From Lysobacteraceae bacterium P (GTDB lineage: Bacteria; Pseudomonadota; Gammaproteobacteria; Xanthomonadales; Xanthomonadaceae), in NCBI GenBank assembly GCA_005503055.1, contig SCOX01000001.1:682001-746000 (forward strand): DNA of 64,000 nucleotides, given 5' to 3'. Below are positions 46,984-58,700 of the stretch, one piece after another. The notes beneath the pieces are model-generated. The model saw nothing but the letters and a program-made list of their open reading frames with translations, was not told the DNA's origin and did not search any database. Positions within the stretch are counted from its first letter, which is position 1; each line of letters starts with the position of its first letter. Both the position numbers and the translations under genes were made by a program.

Positions 46984-49900
46984 ATGAAGCGAATGCTGAT
47001 CAACGCGACGCAGGCGGAAGAACTGCGCGTTGCCATCGTCGACGGCCAGAACCTGTACGACATCGACATCGAACAGCCGGCCAAGGAACAGAAGAAGTCC
47101 AACATCTACAAGGGCCGCATCACCCGGCTCGAACCCTCCCTCGAAGCGGCCTTCGTCGAATACGGCGCCGACCGTCACGGCTTCCTGCCGCTGAAGGAAA
47201 TCTCCCGCGACTACTTCCAGGCGGGCGTCGACCACAACAAGGCGGGCCTGCGCGAACTGCTGCGCGAGGGCCAGGAGATCGTGGTCCAGGTCGACAAGGA
47301 AGAACGCGGCAACAAGGGCGCTGCCCTGACCACGTTCATCTCGTTGGCCGGCCGCTACATGGTGCTGATGCCCAACTCGCCCACCGCCGGCGGCGTCTCG
47401 CGCCGCATCGAGGGCGAGGACCGCGCCGAGCTCAAGCGCGCCATGGACGCGCTGAACATCCCCGACGACATGGGCGTGATCATCCGCACCGCCGGCGTCG
47501 GCCGCGATGCCGAAGAGCTGCAATGGGACCTGGACTACCTGCTGCAGGTCTGGAAGGCGGTCGCCGAGGCCGCGCTGACCAAGCCCGGCCCGTTCCTGAT
47601 CTACCAGGAATCGCGTCTGATCATCCGCGCCCTGCGCGACTACATGCGCCCGGACATCGGCGAGATCCTGGTCGACACGCCGGAGATGTACGCCGAAGCG
47701 CGCGACTTCGTCGAGCAGGTGATGCCGCACAACCTGCGCAAGCTCAAGCACTACACCGACGACACGCCGCTGTTCAATCGCTTCCAGATCGAATCGCAGA
47801 TCGAGAACGCCTACGAGCGTGAAGTCCGCCTGCCCTCCGGCGGCGCGCTGGTGATCGACCAGACCGAAGCGTTGACCGCGATCGACGTGAACTCCGCGCG
47901 CGCCACCAAGGGCGGCGACATCGAAGAGACCGCGTTCAACACCAACCTGGAAGCGGCCGAGGAAGTGGCCCGCCAGATGCGCCTGCGCGACCTCGGCGGC
48001 CTGGTGGTGATCGACTTCATCGACATGGCGTCCAACAAGCACCAGCGCGAGGTCGAGAACCGCCTGACGCACGCACTGCGGCAGGACCGCGCGCGCGTGC
48101 AGGTCGGCCGCATCTCGCGCTTCGGCCTGCTCGAACTGAGCCGCCAGCGCCTGCGTCCGTCGCTGGGCGAATCCAGCCAGATCGTCTGCCCGCGCTGCGA
48201 AGGCCACGGCCGCATGCGCAGCGTCGAATCGCTGTCGCTGTCGATCCTGCGCCTGGCCGAAGAGCACGCGATGAAGGAGAACACCGGCCAGGTGCTGGTG
48301 CAGGCTCCGACCGAGATCGCCAATTACCTGCTCAACGAGAAGCGCCGCGCGCTGAGCGAGATCGAAAAGCGCCACGACGCGCCGATCGTCATCGTCGCCG
48401 ACGAACAGCTGCATACGCCGCATTACGAAGTCACGCGCATTCGCGAGAATGAGCTGGGCGAGGAAACGAGCAAGCCGAGCTACCAGCGCAGCACGCCGCG
48501 CAAGCTGCCGACGCACGCACTGACCAAGGCTCACCTGAACATCCCGGCCGCGCCGGCGGTGACCAACGTCAAGCCGGCCCAGCCGGCGCCGCTGCGTGAA
48601 CCGCGTGAGCCGTCGTCCGCGCCCGCAGCCGCCCCCGCGCCGTCCCCGGTCGTCGCGCCGACGCACTCGATCGGTGTGGTCGAACGCATCCTGCGTTTCT
48701 TCCGTGGCGGCGGCGCGCCGATCGCGGTCGAATCCTCGCCGGCCTCGCGCCAGCAGGACAACCGCGGCGGCCGCAACGACCGCAGCGATCGCAATGCGCA
48801 GCGCCGCGACGGCCGCAGCGGCAAGCAGGGCCGCGACAATCGCCGCGACGAGCAGCAGCCCCGCCGCGAAGAACAGCGTCGCGAGGACCAGCCGCGCCGC
48901 GAGAAGCAGCCGCAGCAACAAAAGCAGCAGCCGCCGCAACAGCAGCAGCCCAAGCAGCCCAAGCAACAGCAGCAGCCCAAGCAGCCCAAGCCGCAGCAGC
49001 AGGTCGAGGAGCGTGTGCAGGCGCAGGCCAGCGAGCCGCGTCCGCCGCGCAACGAGCCCAAGCCTGCTCGCGAGGTGAAGGCCGAGACGCCCAGGACGGA
49101 AACGCCGGCCACCACGGCCGCCGAAACCGCACTGCTCGCACCGGCCGTCATCGCCGCTGCCGCCGTCACGGCGGATGCGACCGCAACGGCGCCCGTCGAG
49201 GCACAGACCGGCGAATCCGGCGTCGTCCACGCCGAGGGCCAGGCGCCGCAGGGCGAAGGCACGGGTGATGGCGGCAGCCGTCGCCGTCGCGGCCGTCGCG
49301 GTGGCCGTCGCCGTCGTCGCGGTGGTGCCGGTGAAGCCGGAGCCGCGGGCGACGAGGCACAGCTGCATGACGATCACGAGGACGGTTTCGGCCTCGATGA
49401 CGAAGACGACGCGTCGGAAGGTCCGGTTACCGCGACCGCTCCGGGCGCATCGCGTTCGCAGCCGGAGTTCGAGTTCGACGACGAGCCGACCGCGTCGGCG
49501 CCCGCCGTGCCGCCGTCGGTGACGCAGACGCCGGTTGCGCCCGCCGCATCGGCGCCCGCCCCGATCGCCACGCCGGCTCACGCTGCCGTGGCCACCGTCG
49601 CAGCGGTTGCAGCAGTCGCGACGCAGGCCCCGATCGAGCCCCAGGCCGAAGGCATCGCGCCCGCCGCGACCCGTCTTGCGCCGGAGACGCCGATCGAAGC
49701 ACCGGCCCAGCCGGTGGTGGTCGTCGAGCCGCAGACCGTGGTGCCCGAACCCGTCCCGGAGCCGGAAAAGGTCCCGGAACCGGAAGTCGTCGATCCCGCG
49801 CCGCTTGCGCCGCCGGTCGAGGACACACGCCCGGCGAAGCAGGACGAAGCCGACATCGCCGACTCGCGTCCGCAGGCCAATGCGTCGGCGGTCTCGAACG

Positions 49901-50145
49901 GCGACGTGCCGCGCACCGGCGGTCTGTTCGATTCGCTGCCGCACGAAGGCCGCGCACCGGCCGCCGAGACCGCGCCGGTGACGTCACCGGTCGAGGCTTC
50001 GGTGCAGGGTGAAACGCAGGCCGACGAAGCCATTGCGACGACGGACGAAGCGTCCACGCCGTCGCCGGCCGAGACCGCCGCGGAACACGTGCACGCCAAG
50101 TCGCAGGACGAAGGCGAGCGCAGGCAGGAATCCGGTCACGCCTGA
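46984..50145 (+). CDS. rne: Ribonuclease E with long disordered C-terminal half
   Basis: 1053 residues. The catalytic half (to about residue 520) has the S1 domain near residues 35-120 ([20 protein letters not shown]), catalytic Asp301 ([10 protein letters not shown]) and Asp344 ([10 protein letters not shown]), and the zinc-link CPRCEGHGR at about 402. From about 520 the protein is disordered: Pro/Gln/Lys/Arg-rich stretches with an [16 protein letters not shown]-type RNA-binding block (about 765-785), then acidic and Ala/Pro/Val-rich ends, as in degradosome scaffolds. [10 protein letters not shown] at ATG 46984 is the expected start. Confidence 0.95.
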   Translation: MKRMLINATQAEELRVAIVDGQNLYDIDIEQPAKEQKKSNIYKGRITRLEPSLEAAFVEYGADRHGFLPLKEISRDYFQAGVDHNKAGLRELLREGQEIVVQVDKEERGNKGAALTTFISLAGRYMVLMPNSPTAGGVSRRIEGEDRAELKRAMDALNIPDDMGVIIRTAGVGRDAEELQWDLDYLLQVWKAVAEAALTKPGPFLIYQESRLIIRALRDYMRPDIGEILVDTPEMYAEARDFVEQVMPHNLRKLKHYTDDTPLFNRFQIESQIENAYEREVRLPSGGALVIDQTEALTAIDVNSARATKGGDIEETAFNTNLEAAEEVARQMRLRDLGGLVVIDFIDMASNKHQREVENRLTHALRQDRARVQVGRISRFGLLELSRQRLRPSLGESSQIVCPRCEGHGRMRSVESLSLSILRLAEEHAMKENTGQVLVQAPTEIANYLLNEKRRALSEIEKRHDAPIVIVADEQLHTPHYEVTRIRENELGEETSKPSYQRSTPRKLPTHALTKAHLNIPAAPAVTNVKPAQPAPLREPREPSSAPAAAPAPSPVVAPTHSIGVVERILRFFRGGGAPIAVESSPASRQQDNRGGRNDRSDRNAQRRDGRSGKQGRDNRRDEQQPRREEQRREDQPRREKQPQQQKQQPPQQQQPKQPKQQQQPKQPKPQQQVEERVQAQASEPRPPRNEPKPAREVKAETPRTETPATTAAETALLAPAVIAAAAVTADATATAPVEAQTGESGVVHAEGQAPQGEGTGDGGSRRRRGRRGGRRRRRGGAGEAGAAGDEAQLHDDHEDGFGLDDEDDASEGPVTATAPGASRSQPEFEFDDEPTASAPAVPPSVTQTPVAPAASAPAPIATPAHAAVATVAAVAAVATQAPIEPQAEGIAPAATRLAPETPIEAPAQPVVVVEPQTVVPEPVPEPEKVPEPEVVDPAPLAPPVEDTRPAKQDEADIADSRPQANASAVSNGDVPRTGGLFDSLPHEGRAPAAETAPVTSPVEASVQGETQADEAIATTDEASTPSPAETAAEHVHAKSQDEGERRQESGHA

Positions 50146-50163
50146 TTCCACGTTCGACGCGAT

Positions 50164-50202
50164 GCAAAAAAACCGACCGCCTTTGGGCGGTCGGTTTTTT
50201 TC
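50164..50202. terminator. Bidirectional terminator after rne
   Basis: AAAAAAACCGACCGCC-TTTG-GGCGGTCGGTTTTTTT is a 16-bp stem with perfect A and T flanks, between the convergent rne and gacA transcripts. Confidence 0.95.
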
Positions 50203-50243
50203 TGCCTGCGATTTCTCGAAGCGTTTCGCGCGAACCCGTCGAG

Positions 50244-50891
50244 TCAGATCGCGCGCGTCGGATCCACGATCCCGTAACGGCTCGCCAGCCGCGCGAGCGC
50301 GATGCTGTCGGCGATGTCGAGCTTCTCGAACAATCGCGCCTTGTGCGTGTTGACGGTTTTCGCGCTCAGGTTCAGTCGCTTGGCGATGGCGTCCTGGCGC
50401 ATGCCCTGCACCAGCATCAGGGCGATTTCCATCTCGCGCGGCGAGAGGCTGTCGAACGGCGAAATGTCGCCGTCGATACCCGCCAGCGCCAGGATCTGTG
50501 CGATGCCGCTGGCGAGGTAGCGTTTGCCGCGCGCCACTTCGCGGATCGCGCGCACCAGTTCGGCCGCATCGCCGCCCTTGCCGACGTAACCGCACGCACC
50601 CGCCTCGAGCAGGCGCCTGGGCATGGGGCCGTCCTGCAGCACGGACACGATGATCACGCGCGAGCCGTGATCGCCCTTGATGATGCGCTCGGTGACCTCC
50701 AGCCCACTCCACCCCGGCAGGTGCAGGTCGCACAACACGACGTCGGGCTTGAGCTTGCGGATCAGCGGCAAGGCCTCCTCGCCGCTCTCCGCATCGCCGA
50801 TCACTTCGATGTCGCTTTCGGCCGACAGGATCATGCGCATGCCGGTCCGCACCAGCGCGTGGTCGTCGATGATGAATACCCGGATCTGCAT
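50244..50891 (-). CDS. gacA: GacA/UvrY-type LuxR response regulator
   Basis: 215 residues. Receiver with D9/D10 and phospho-acceptor D55 (VVLCDLHLPGWSGLEV), then a LuxR-type helix-turn-helix with SLSPREMEIALMLVQGMRQD and LNLSAKTVNTHKARLFEKLD. The linker GKRYLASGIAQILALAG is typical of GacA/UvrY. In other gammaproteobacteria this family controls small RNAs that titrate CsrA. ATG 50891 (MQIRVFIIDDHALVRTG) is preferred to longer frames. The partner kinase is not in the window. Confidence 0.8.
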   Translation of the reverse strand: MQIRVFIIDDHALVRTGMRMILSAESDIEVIGDAESGEEALPLIRKLKPDVVLCDLHLPGWSGLEVTERIIKGDHGSRVIIVSVLQDGPMPRRLLEAGACGYVGKGGDAAELVRAIREVARGKRYLASGIAQILALAGIDGDISPFDSLSPREMEIALMLVQGMRQDAIAKRLNLSAKTVNTHKARLFEKLDIADSIALARLASRYGIVDPTRAI

Positions 50892-51021
50892 CCCTAACTC
50901 TCCGATCGGAATCGCCATGTTCCCTATGGCCTGGCCGTGTCTGCACGGGGTGGCCTTTCGGCCCATTCCAACATCCCCGGGCTCGGGCACACTCAGCCGA
51001 TTCTAATGGGGGACCCCACCG

Positions 51022-51969
51022 ATGCACCGACTGTTTGTTGCGACGCTCCCGATCCTTTTTCTCACCGCCTTCGCCGCTCCTGGCACCGCCGCCGCCGCAA
51101 CGCCGCAAACGGCCCAGCCCGGGCAGGCCGCCGCCACGGCCTGGCTGTCCGACGTGGAGGCGATCACCCTCGCCGGCGACAACGCGGGCCGGCGCGGCGC
51201 CATCGCCACGCGCCTGGATGCTCTCGGTTTGGCCTGGCGCAAGGCGCCGTTCGAAGCGAACGGCAAGGCCGGCGAGAACCTGCTCGCCGACGTCAGCGGT
51301 CCCGCCGACGCCCCGCTGCTGTTGATCGGCGCCCATTCAGACCGCGTCGCGGTGGGCCACGGCGCCACCGATAACGCCTCCGGCAGCGCAGCGGTGCTCG
51401 CGCTGGCCGAGCGCTTCCAGCGTCAGCCGCTCAAGCATCACCGCGTGGCGATCGCGTTCTGGGACCTGGAAGAAGAAGGCCTGCTCGGTTCCAAGGCCTA
51501 CGTCGCCGACGGTTCCACCAAGCCTGCGCTGTACGTGAATTTCGATGTGTTCGGCTGGGGCGACACGTTGTGGATGATGGCGCCGCCGCAGAACTCGTCT
51601 ACGCCGAGTTCGCAGGCGCTGGTCGACAGCAGCCGCGCGGCCACGCAGACGCTGCGACTGGGCTTCTCCCCGGGCGAGAAGTATCCGCCCACCGATCACC
51701 TGCCGTTCCTGCGCGCCGGCTGGCCGGCCGTGTCGTACTCGCTGGTGGGCAACGAAGAGATCGCGCAGGTGCTCGAGGCCTATGCCGGCAAGAAATCGCG
51801 CACGCCCGCGAAGGTGATGCAGGTGATCCACACCGACCAGGACGAGCTGGGCCAGGTCGACGCCCCGGCGGCCGCGCGCGGCGTTGATGCGGTCGAACAG
51901 GCGCTGCGTCGCTGGGATGCATCGGGTGTCACAGCGGCGCCCGCTGCCACGTCCGGAAATGGCAAGTAA
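51022..51969 (+). CDS. Secreted M28-family zinc aminopeptidase-like protein
   Basis: 315 residues. Sec signal peptide (MHRLFVATLPILFLTAFAAP, then GTAAAA). The catalytic region shows the two-zinc pattern: GAHSDRV, TDNASGSAAVL, WDLEEEGLLGS and FDVFGW, with a further metal His in PTDHLPFL. The C-terminus is Ala/Thr-rich and polar. Family members trim amino-terminal residues; the substrate is unknown. The gene is divergent from gacA. Confidence 0.9.
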   Translation: MHRLFVATLPILFLTAFAAPGTAAAATPQTAQPGQAAATAWLSDVEAITLAGDNAGRRGAIATRLDALGLAWRKAPFEANGKAGENLLADVSGPADAPLLLIGAHSDRVAVGHGATDNASGSAAVLALAERFQRQPLKHHRVAIAFWDLEEEGLLGSKAYVADGSTKPALYVNFDVFGWGDTLWMMAPPQNSSTPSSQALVDSSRAATQTLRLGFSPGEKYPPTDHLPFLRAGWPAVSYSLVGNEEIAQVLEAYAGKKSRTPAKVMQVIHTDQDELGQVDAPAAARGVDAVEQALRRWDASGVTAAPAATSGNGK

Positions 51970-52022
51970 CGCTCGCGCCAGCCTGCGAGCATCGCGCCTT
52001 CCCTGATCTGCCGAGGTTTCCC

Positions 52023-52826
52023 ATGCACGTTGCCAGCCACGCCGCCCTCTTTCGTCGCCTGCATGCGCAGGGCGTGCTGCGCCTTGCCAATGCCTGGGAC
52101 GCCGGCAGCGCGCGCCTGATCGAAAGTCTGGGCGCGCCGGCCATCGCCACGACCAGCGCCGGCGTGGCGTGGAGCCGTGGCTATGCCGACGGCGACACGC
52201 TTCCCGTCGAACAACTGCTCGAGACGGTGGAGGAAATCGCGCGGGTGATCCGCGTGCCCCTCAGCGTGGACATGGAAGGCGGCTATTCGGACGATCCCGT
52301 CGTCGCCGCCGCCAACGTGGTGCGCGTGGCCGAAGCCGGCGCGGTCGGTATCAACCTGGAGGACGGCGCGGGCCCGCCCGACCTGTTGTGCGCGAAGATC
52401 GCGCGCATTCGCCAGGACCTCGCCGCGCGCGGCCTGGACGTGTACATCAATGCGCGCACCGACGTGTTCCTGCGCGGCCTGGCACCGCCGGAGCAACGCG
52501 TGCAGCTCGTGCTCGAACGGGCCGCGCGTTACCGCGACGCCGGCGCCGACGGACTGTTCGTGCCCGGCGTGACCGAAGCCAGGGCGATCGGCGAGATCGC
52601 CGCGAATGCGGGTTTGCCTCTGAACGTGATGCTGCGTCCGGAGCTGCCCGCGCTGGCGGAACTCGAATCCCTCGGCGTGCGGCGTCTCAGTGCGGGCTCG
52701 CACATCGCCGAGGCCGTGTTCGCGCACGCCGGCCAGCTCGCCAGCGTGTTCCTGCGCGACGGCCGTGCGGCCCCGGTCGAACGCATGGGCTACGGCGAGA
52801 TCAACACGCTGTTTAGCGACCGGTGA
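52023..52826 (+). CDS. Isocitrate lyase/PEP mutase superfamily enzyme
   Basis: 267 residues. TIM-barrel fold of the PEP mutase/isocitrate lyase type: RLANAWDAGSARLIESLGAP, SVDMEGGYSDDP (metal-binding acidic motif) and VYINARTDVFLRGLAPPEQR. The lack of a KKCGH-type loop argues against true isocitrate lyase; it may be an oxaloacetate decarboxylase-like or 2,3-dimethylmalate lyase-like member. The substrate is undecided. Confidence 0.85.
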   Translation: MHVASHAALFRRLHAQGVLRLANAWDAGSARLIESLGAPAIATTSAGVAWSRGYADGDTLPVEQLLETVEEIARVIRVPLSVDMEGGYSDDPVVAAANVVRVAEAGAVGINLEDGAGPPDLLCAKIARIRQDLAARGLDVYINARTDVFLRGLAPPEQRVQLVLERAARYRDAGADGLFVPGVTEARAIGEIAANAGLPLNVMLRPELPALAELESLGVRRLSAGSHIAEAVFAHAGQLASVFLRDGRAAPVERMGYGEINTLFSDR

Positions 52827-52997
52827 GACGCTGTGGCGGGTCGCGGCGGTCGTTCCGGCCGCCGCAGGCCTGTCGGCGATGAACTCGAATCCGGCTCAGG
52901 TAAGCCTCGTAACCCTCTGATTAGAAACAGTCGCAGCCGGTGATACGGCAGCGAGGTTTCATCGGGACTGCATCCCGGGCTTGCCCGCGGACGCCAA

Positions 52998-53015
52998 GGT
53001 AAATAGATTTTTACC
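52998..53015. promoter_or_regulatory. Candidate LexA2 operator
   Basis: GGTAAA-TAGATT-TTTACC is a perfect 6-bp inverted repeat with a 6-bp spacer, ending 18 bp before the lexA2 ATG. It differs from the E. coli SOS box and may be the autoregulatory operator of this LexA2. No other perfect palindrome of this size was seen in that spacer. Confidence 0.55.
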
Positions 53016-53033
53016 TCAGCCAGGCCCGTCACG

Positions 53034-53660
53034 ATGCCCGACCTCACCGCACGCCAGGCGCAGATCCTCGCCTTCATCCAGGATCACACCGCCGCCGAAG
53101 GCCTGCCGCCGACGCTGCAACAGATCGCCGACGCGTTCGGTTTCCGCCAGGCCTGCGCGGCGCACAAGCACGTCCGGCGGCTGGAACAGGCCGGCCACCT
53201 GCAGGTGCGTCCGAACGAAGCCCGCGGCATTCGGCTGGCGACGACGCGCGCGACGCGATCGCCGAATCGCTCCGATGACCGACTCACGCTCGCCGTGCTC
53301 GGCCGCGTCGCCGCCGGTTCGCCGATCGGCGCCGATGCCCACATCGAACGCGAACTGCAGATCGACCGCGCGCTGTTTTCCACCGCGCCAGATTACCTGC
53401 TGCGCGTGCAGGGCGATTCGATGCGCGAGGAAGGCATCCTCGATGGCGACCTGGTCGCGGTGAAGCGCGCCAATGAGGCGCGCGACGGGCAGATCGTGAT
53501 CGCGCGCATCGACGAGGAAATCACGATCAAGCGCTTGCAGCGCACGGCGCATGGCATCCGCCTGCTGCCGCGCAATCCGGACTACGCGCCCATCGAGGTT
53601 CCGCCCGGCAGCGACTTCGCCATCGAAGGGCTTTACTGCGGCCTGGTGCGCCCGGACTGA
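53034..53660 (+). CDS. lexA2: LexA2-type SOS repressor
   Basis: 208 residues. N-terminal winged helix (LTARQAQILAFIQDHTAAEG, QIADAFGFRQACAAHKHVRR), cleavage site Ala94-Gly95 in LGRVAAGSP, catalytic Ser129 in GDSMREEGI and Lys166 in ITIKRLQ. A second LexA of Xanthomonadaceae leads the imuA-imuB-dnaE2 cassette. Its recognition-helix residues (FRQACAAHKHVRR) differ from classical LexA, consistent with a distinct operator. The stop shares its last base with the imuA ATG (TGATG). Confidence 0.92.
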   Translation: MPDLTARQAQILAFIQDHTAAEGLPPTLQQIADAFGFRQACAAHKHVRRLEQAGHLQVRPNEARGIRLATTRATRSPNRSDDRLTLAVLGRVAAGSPIGADAHIERELQIDRALFSTAPDYLLRVQGDSMREEGILDGDLVAVKRANEARDGQIVIARIDEEITIKRLQRTAHGIRLLPRNPDYAPIEVPPGSDFAIEGLYCGLVRPD

Positions 53661-54328
53661 TGACCGGAGCTTCCATGGGCACAGGTGTCGTCCCGCTCGA
53701 ATCGCTGCTCTCGGCCCGCACCGTCTGGCGCGCCGGGCACCACGCCGCGCCTGCGCCGCTGGGTGAGTCCACCGGCTTCGCCGCGCTCGACGCCCTGCTC
53801 CCGCATGGCGGCTGGCCGCACGGCGCACTGACCGAGCTGTTGATCCCGGTCGAAGGCGTGGGCGAACTGGCGCTGATGATGCCCACGCTGTCGCGCATGA
53901 CGCAGGCCGGTCAGCTGGTCGCATTGATCGCCCCGCCGTTCTGCCCGTATGCGCCGGCATGGCAACGCGCGGGCGTGGACCTGCGCTATCTGGAGATCGT
54001 ACAGACCAACGTGCAGGCCGGTTCGCGCGGCGCGCTGTGGGCGTTCGAACAATGCCTGCGCAGCGCGGCGTTCTCGGCGGTGCTGGGCTGGCCGTCCAGC
54101 GCCGACGGCCCGGCGCTGCGCCGTCTGCAGGTGGCTGCCGACACCGGACAATGCCTGGGCTTCGCCGTGCGCGACAGCCGCCATGCCAACAACCCCTCGC
54201 CCGCCGCGCTGCGCATCGAGCGCGTGGAAGACGCCGTGCAGAATGTTTGGCGCGTGCGCAAATGCCGCGGCGGGCAGGTACCTTCGCAAGGATTCGCGCC
54301 ACCGTCGCACGCCGGCTCGCGGGGCTGA
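53660..54328 (+). CDS. imuA: ImuA, SOS mutagenesis accessory protein
   Basis: 222 residues. RecA/SulA-like protein of the imuA-imuB-dnaE2 cassette. Landmarks: LLPHGGWPHGALTELLIPVE, LIAPPFCPYAPAWQRAGVDL and RSAAFSAVLGWPSSADGPAL. The Walker motifs of RecA are degenerate. Bridges or stimulates the polymerase complex in models from other bacteria. The ATG overlaps the lexA2 stop. Confidence 0.9.
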   Translation: MTGASMGTGVVPLESLLSARTVWRAGHHAAPAPLGESTGFAALDALLPHGGWPHGALTELLIPVEGVGELALMMPTLSRMTQAGQLVALIAPPFCPYAPAWQRAGVDLRYLEIVQTNVQAGSRGALWAFEQCLRSAAFSAVLGWPSSADGPALRRLQVAADTGQCLGFAVRDSRHANNPSPAALRIERVEDAVQNVWRVRKCRGGQVPSQGFAPPSHAGSRG

Positions 54329-54335
54329 GCGCGCC

Positions 54336-55760
54336 ATGCTCTGGGCGTGCATCCGCTTGCCGCATCTGGCGCTCGACGCCGTCCTGCGTCGGGTCGAGGA
54401 TCCCGCGCGGCCGCTGGCGCTGGTCACCGGCCCCGCGCAGTTGCGCACGCTGTACGCGGTCAATGGCGAGGCCGCGCAGGCCGGATTGCGTCCCGGCATG
54501 CGCCTGACCGCCGCCCACGCGCTATGCGCGCACGCGGCATTGCACGAACACGATCCACGCAACGACGAACGCGAGCATCGCTTCCTGGCCGCGTGGGCGT
54601 ACCGTCACAGCTCGCTGGTCAGCGCGCAATGGCCGGGCGCGATCGTGCTGGAAGCCAGCGCGAGCTTCCGCCTGTTCGGCCCGTGGCCGCAGCTGGAAGC
54701 GAAGCTGCGCCGCGAACTGGACTCGCTCGGCTTCCAGCACCGCATCGCGCTGGCGCCGACGCCACGCGCGGCGCAGGTGTTCGCCGGCCTGCGCGACGGC
54801 TTCGCGTTGTCCGATCCCGATGCGCTGTCGTCCATGCTGGATCGCGTATCGATCCGCCGCGCCGCGCTGCCCGACGATGCGGGCACGCGCCTGCACCGCA
54901 TGGGCGTGCGCACGCTGAAGGACGTGCGCGCCCTGCCCCGCGACGGCGTGCGGCGCCGCTTCGGCATCGCATTGCTCGATCATCTCGACCGCCTTTACGG
55001 CAACGCCGACGATCCGCTCGACTGCTACCAGCCGCCCGATCATTTCGATGCGCGCGTCGAAATGGGTTACGAGGTCGAAAGCCACCAGGCGCTGCTGTTC
55101 CCGTTGCGCCGACTGGTGCGCGACCTGGCCGTGTACCTGTCCGCGCGCGATGGCGGCGTGCAGCGTTTCGTCATGCGCCTGGAACACGAGCAGGGCCACA
55201 CCGACGTTGCCGTCGGCATGCTCGCGGCCGAGCGCGACGCCACGCTGCTGATGGACATCGCGCGCAACCGGCTGGAACAGGCGTCGATCGATAGACCCGT
55301 CGTCGGCCTGCGCCTGCTCGCGCGCGAGCTGCCGCCGTTCGTTCCGGCCGCGCGCGACCTGTTCGACACGCGTCCATCGCAGGCGATGCCGTGGCCGCAG
55401 TTGCGCGAACGCCTGCGCGCGCGGCTCGGTGAGGATTCGGTGTACCGCATCGCGGCCTCGGGCGATCCGCGCCCGGAGCGCGCATGGCAACGCGCCGGCA
55501 TCGACGAGGACGCCGCCTGCACCGCGCCCGCGCCGCCGCGTCCGCCGCGGCCTGCGTGGCTGCTGCCGCGACCGGTGCCGCTGCGATCGCAGGGACTTCG
55601 CATCGTGTCCGGTCCGGAGCGCCTGGAAAGCGGCTGGTGGGACGACGGCGACGTGCGCCGCGATTACTACATCCTTGAAACCGCGCAGGGACAGCGCGCC
55701 TGGGCCTTCGCCGACCCGGGCAAACGCGACGGCTGGATGCTGCACGGCTGGTTCGCATGA
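54336..55760 (+). CDS. imuB: ImuB, catalytically degenerate Y-family polymerase homologue
   Basis: 474 residues. Y-family architecture, but the N-terminal acidic DxD active site is replaced ([20 protein letters not shown]), as expected for ImuB, which acts as a clamp-binding bridge rather than a polymerase. Little-finger-type region around [20 protein letters not shown]. The C-terminal tail includes [12 protein letters not shown] and ends GWMLHGWFA. It begins 7 bp after imuA and ends 10 bp before dnaE2. Confidence 0.9.
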   Translation: MLWACIRLPHLALDAVLRRVEDPARPLALVTGPAQLRTLYAVNGEAAQAGLRPGMRLTAAHALCAHAALHEHDPRNDEREHRFLAAWAYRHSSLVSAQWPGAIVLEASASFRLFGPWPQLEAKLRRELDSLGFQHRIALAPTPRAAQVFAGLRDGFALSDPDALSSMLDRVSIRRAALPDDAGTRLHRMGVRTLKDVRALPRDGVRRRFGIALLDHLDRLYGNADDPLDCYQPPDHFDARVEMGYEVESHQALLFPLRRLVRDLAVYLSARDGGVQRFVMRLEHEQGHTDVAVGMLAAERDATLLMDIARNRLEQASIDRPVVGLRLLARELPPFVPAARDLFDTRPSQAMPWPQLRERLRARLGEDSVYRIAASGDPRPERAWQRAGIDEDAACTAPAPPRPPRPAWLLPRPVPLRSQGLRIVSGPERLESGWWDDGDVRRDYYILETAQGQRAWAFADPGKRDGWMLHGWFA

Positions 55761-55770
55761 GCACGCCCGT

Positions 55771-58700
55771 ATGAGCTGGGACGACGCCATCGACGGGGTC
55801 GACCGGGAAACGCCCGGCGATCGCATGCCGCGCGCGTTGCAGGTGAGCGCACGCCTGCGCCATGCCGCCAACGACGATCTGGACGACGACGCACCGCCCT
55901 ACGCCGAACTGCATTGCCTGTCCGATTTCAGCTTCCTGCGCGGCGCGGCGAGCGCGGAAGAACTGTTCGAACGCGCCCGCCATTGCGGGTACCAAGCGCT
56001 GGCGATCACCGACGAGTGCTCGCTGGCCGGCATCGTGCGCGCACTGGAGGCCTCGCGCGCCACCGGCGTGCGGCTGATCGTCGGCAGCGAGTTCTGCCTG
56101 CTCGACGGCATCCGCTTCGTGTTGCTGGTCGAGAACGCCGACGGCTACACGCGTTTGTGCGAGCTGATCACCCGCGGCCGGCGCGCCGCGACCAAGGGCA
56201 CGTATCGGCTCGATCGCGCGGACGTCGAAGCGGTGTTCGCGCGTGAAGCGCCCGGCGTGTTCGCGTTGTGGCTTCCCGATCGCATGCCCGACGACGCCAC
56301 GCCCGACGACAGCGCGCCTGACAACAACGCGGCCCGCTGGCTGCGCGGGCTGTTCGGCGATCGCGCGCACATCGCGGTGGAACTGCATCGCGAACGCGAC
56401 GACGAAGCGCACCTGCGACACCTGCTGACCCTCGCCGCGGCGCTGGGCATGCGGGCCGTCGCCACCGGCGACGTGCACATGGCCACGCGCCGGCAACGCG
56501 TGCTGCAGGACACGATGACCGCCATCCGCCACAACCTGCCGCTGGCCGAATGCGGCGCGCACCTGTTCCGCAATGGCGAACGCCATCTGCGCGCGCGCGC
56601 CACGCTGGCCAATATCCATCCGCACGACCTGCTCCAGGCCGCGGTCGATCTGGCGCGGCGCTGCGCGTTCGATCTCAACGACGGCCTGCCCTACCAGTAC
56701 CCGAAAGAGCTGGTGCCCGAAGGCGAAACGCCCGCCTCGCACCTGCGCGCACTGACGCTGGCGGGAATGCGCACGCGTTGGCCGGAAGGCGTTCCGGCGC
56801 GTATCGCCGCGCAGATCGACACCGAACTGGAGCTCATCGCCGAACTGAAGTACGAAGCGTTCTTCCTCACTGTCGAGGACATCGTCCGTTTCGCCCGCAA
56901 CCGCGACATCCTGTGCCAGGGCCGAGGTTCCTCGGCCAATTCGGCGGTCTGCTACGCGCTCGGGATTACCGCGGTGAACCCCGCCGAAAGCCGTCTGCTG
57001 ATGGCGCGCTTCCTGTCGAGGGAACGCAACGAACCGCCGGACATCGACGTGGACTTCGAGCATGAGCGCCGCGAGGAAGTGCTGCAGTACGTCTACGACA
57101 AGTACGGTCGCGAACGCGCGGCGCTGGCCGCCACCGTGATCCGCTATCGCGGCAAGAGCGCGGTGCGCGACGTCGCCAGGGCGTTCGGACTGCCGCCGGA
57201 CCAGATCGCGCTGCTGGCCAGCTGCCACGGCTGGGGCAACGCCGGCACGGCGATGGAGCAGCGCCTGACCGAAGCCGGTTTCGATCCGCACAACCCGCTG
57301 ATCCAGCGCGTGCTCGCGGTGACCGACGCGCTGACCGATCATCCGCGCCATCTTTCGCAGCACGTCGGTGGCTTCGTCATTTCGCAGGCGCCGCTGTCCA
57401 CCGTCGTGCCGGTGGAGAACGCGGCGATGGACGATCGCACCATCATCCAGTGGGACAAGGACGATCTGGAGACGATGAAGCTGCTCAAGGTCGACTGCCT
57501 GGCGTTGGGCATGCTCACCTGCATCCGCAAGGCGATCGAACTGGTCGGCCGGCACCGTGGCCTGGAACTGGACATGGCCACGCTCCCCGCCGGCGACAAA
57601 CCCACCTACGCGATGATCCAGCGCGCCGACACCGTGGGCGTGTTCCAGATCGAATCGCGCGCGCAGATGACGATGCTGCCGCGATTGAAGCCGAAGAATT
57701 TCTACGACCTGGTGGTCGAGGTCGCCATCGTGCGGCCGGGCCCCATCCAGGGCGGCATGGTGCATCCGTACCTGCGTCGGCGCATGGGCAAGGAACCGGT
57801 CGAATATCCCTCGCCGGAAGTCGAGGAGATCCTCAAGCCCACGCTCGGCGTTCCGCTGTTCCAGGAACAGGTGATGGAACTGGTAATGCACGCCGGCTAC
57901 AGCGACAGCGAGGCCGACCAGCTGCGCCGTTCGATGGCGGCCTGGCGCGTGGGCGGCGACATGGAACCGCACCGCGTGCGCATCCGCGACTGCATGCGCG
58001 ACAAGGGCTATTCGGAAACCTTCATCGAGCAGATCTTCGAACAGATCAAGGGCTTCGGTTCCTACGGTTTCCCGCAGAGCCACGCGGCTTCGTTCGCCAA
58101 GCTCGTGTACGTGAGTTGCTGGCTCAAGCGGCACGAGCCGGCGGCCTTCGCCTGCGCGCTGCTCAATTCGCAGCCGATGGGGTTCTATTCGCCCAGCCAG
58201 ATCGTGCAGGACGCCCGGCGCGGCGCGCCCAAACGTGCGGCCGACGAATTCGCCAACGACGAAGAACGCGCCCTGGCGATGCGCGAAGCCATCGATGTAC
58301 TGCCGGTGGACGTGCTGCACAGCGACTGGGACTGCACCCTGGTCGGCGGCACCCGCGCCGACGATCCCCGCAACGCGCAGCCCTCGATCCGCCTGGGTCT
58401 GCGCGAAGTCCACGGGCTGTCGGAAGCCACCGGCCGCGCGATCGTCGCCGCACGCGCGCGGCGTCCCTTCGCCGATCTGCAGGACCTGCGGCTGCGCGCC
58501 AACCTCGACGAGAAAGCCTGCAAGGCGCTGGCCGAAGCCGATGCGCTCAAGGGCCTGGTCGGCAACCGCCATCTCGCGCGCTGGTCCGTGGCCGGCCTGG
58601 AGGGCCGCCGCCCGCTGCTGCCCGGCAGCCCCCGGGAAGACGGCATCGACCTGCCCGCGCCGCGCATCGGCGAGGAAATCCTGTCCGATTACCGCGCCAC

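Noticed and set aside
46534-49944. Long minus-strand frame opposite rne
   Set aside because: Antisense shadow of rne with Leu/Arg-repeat composition.
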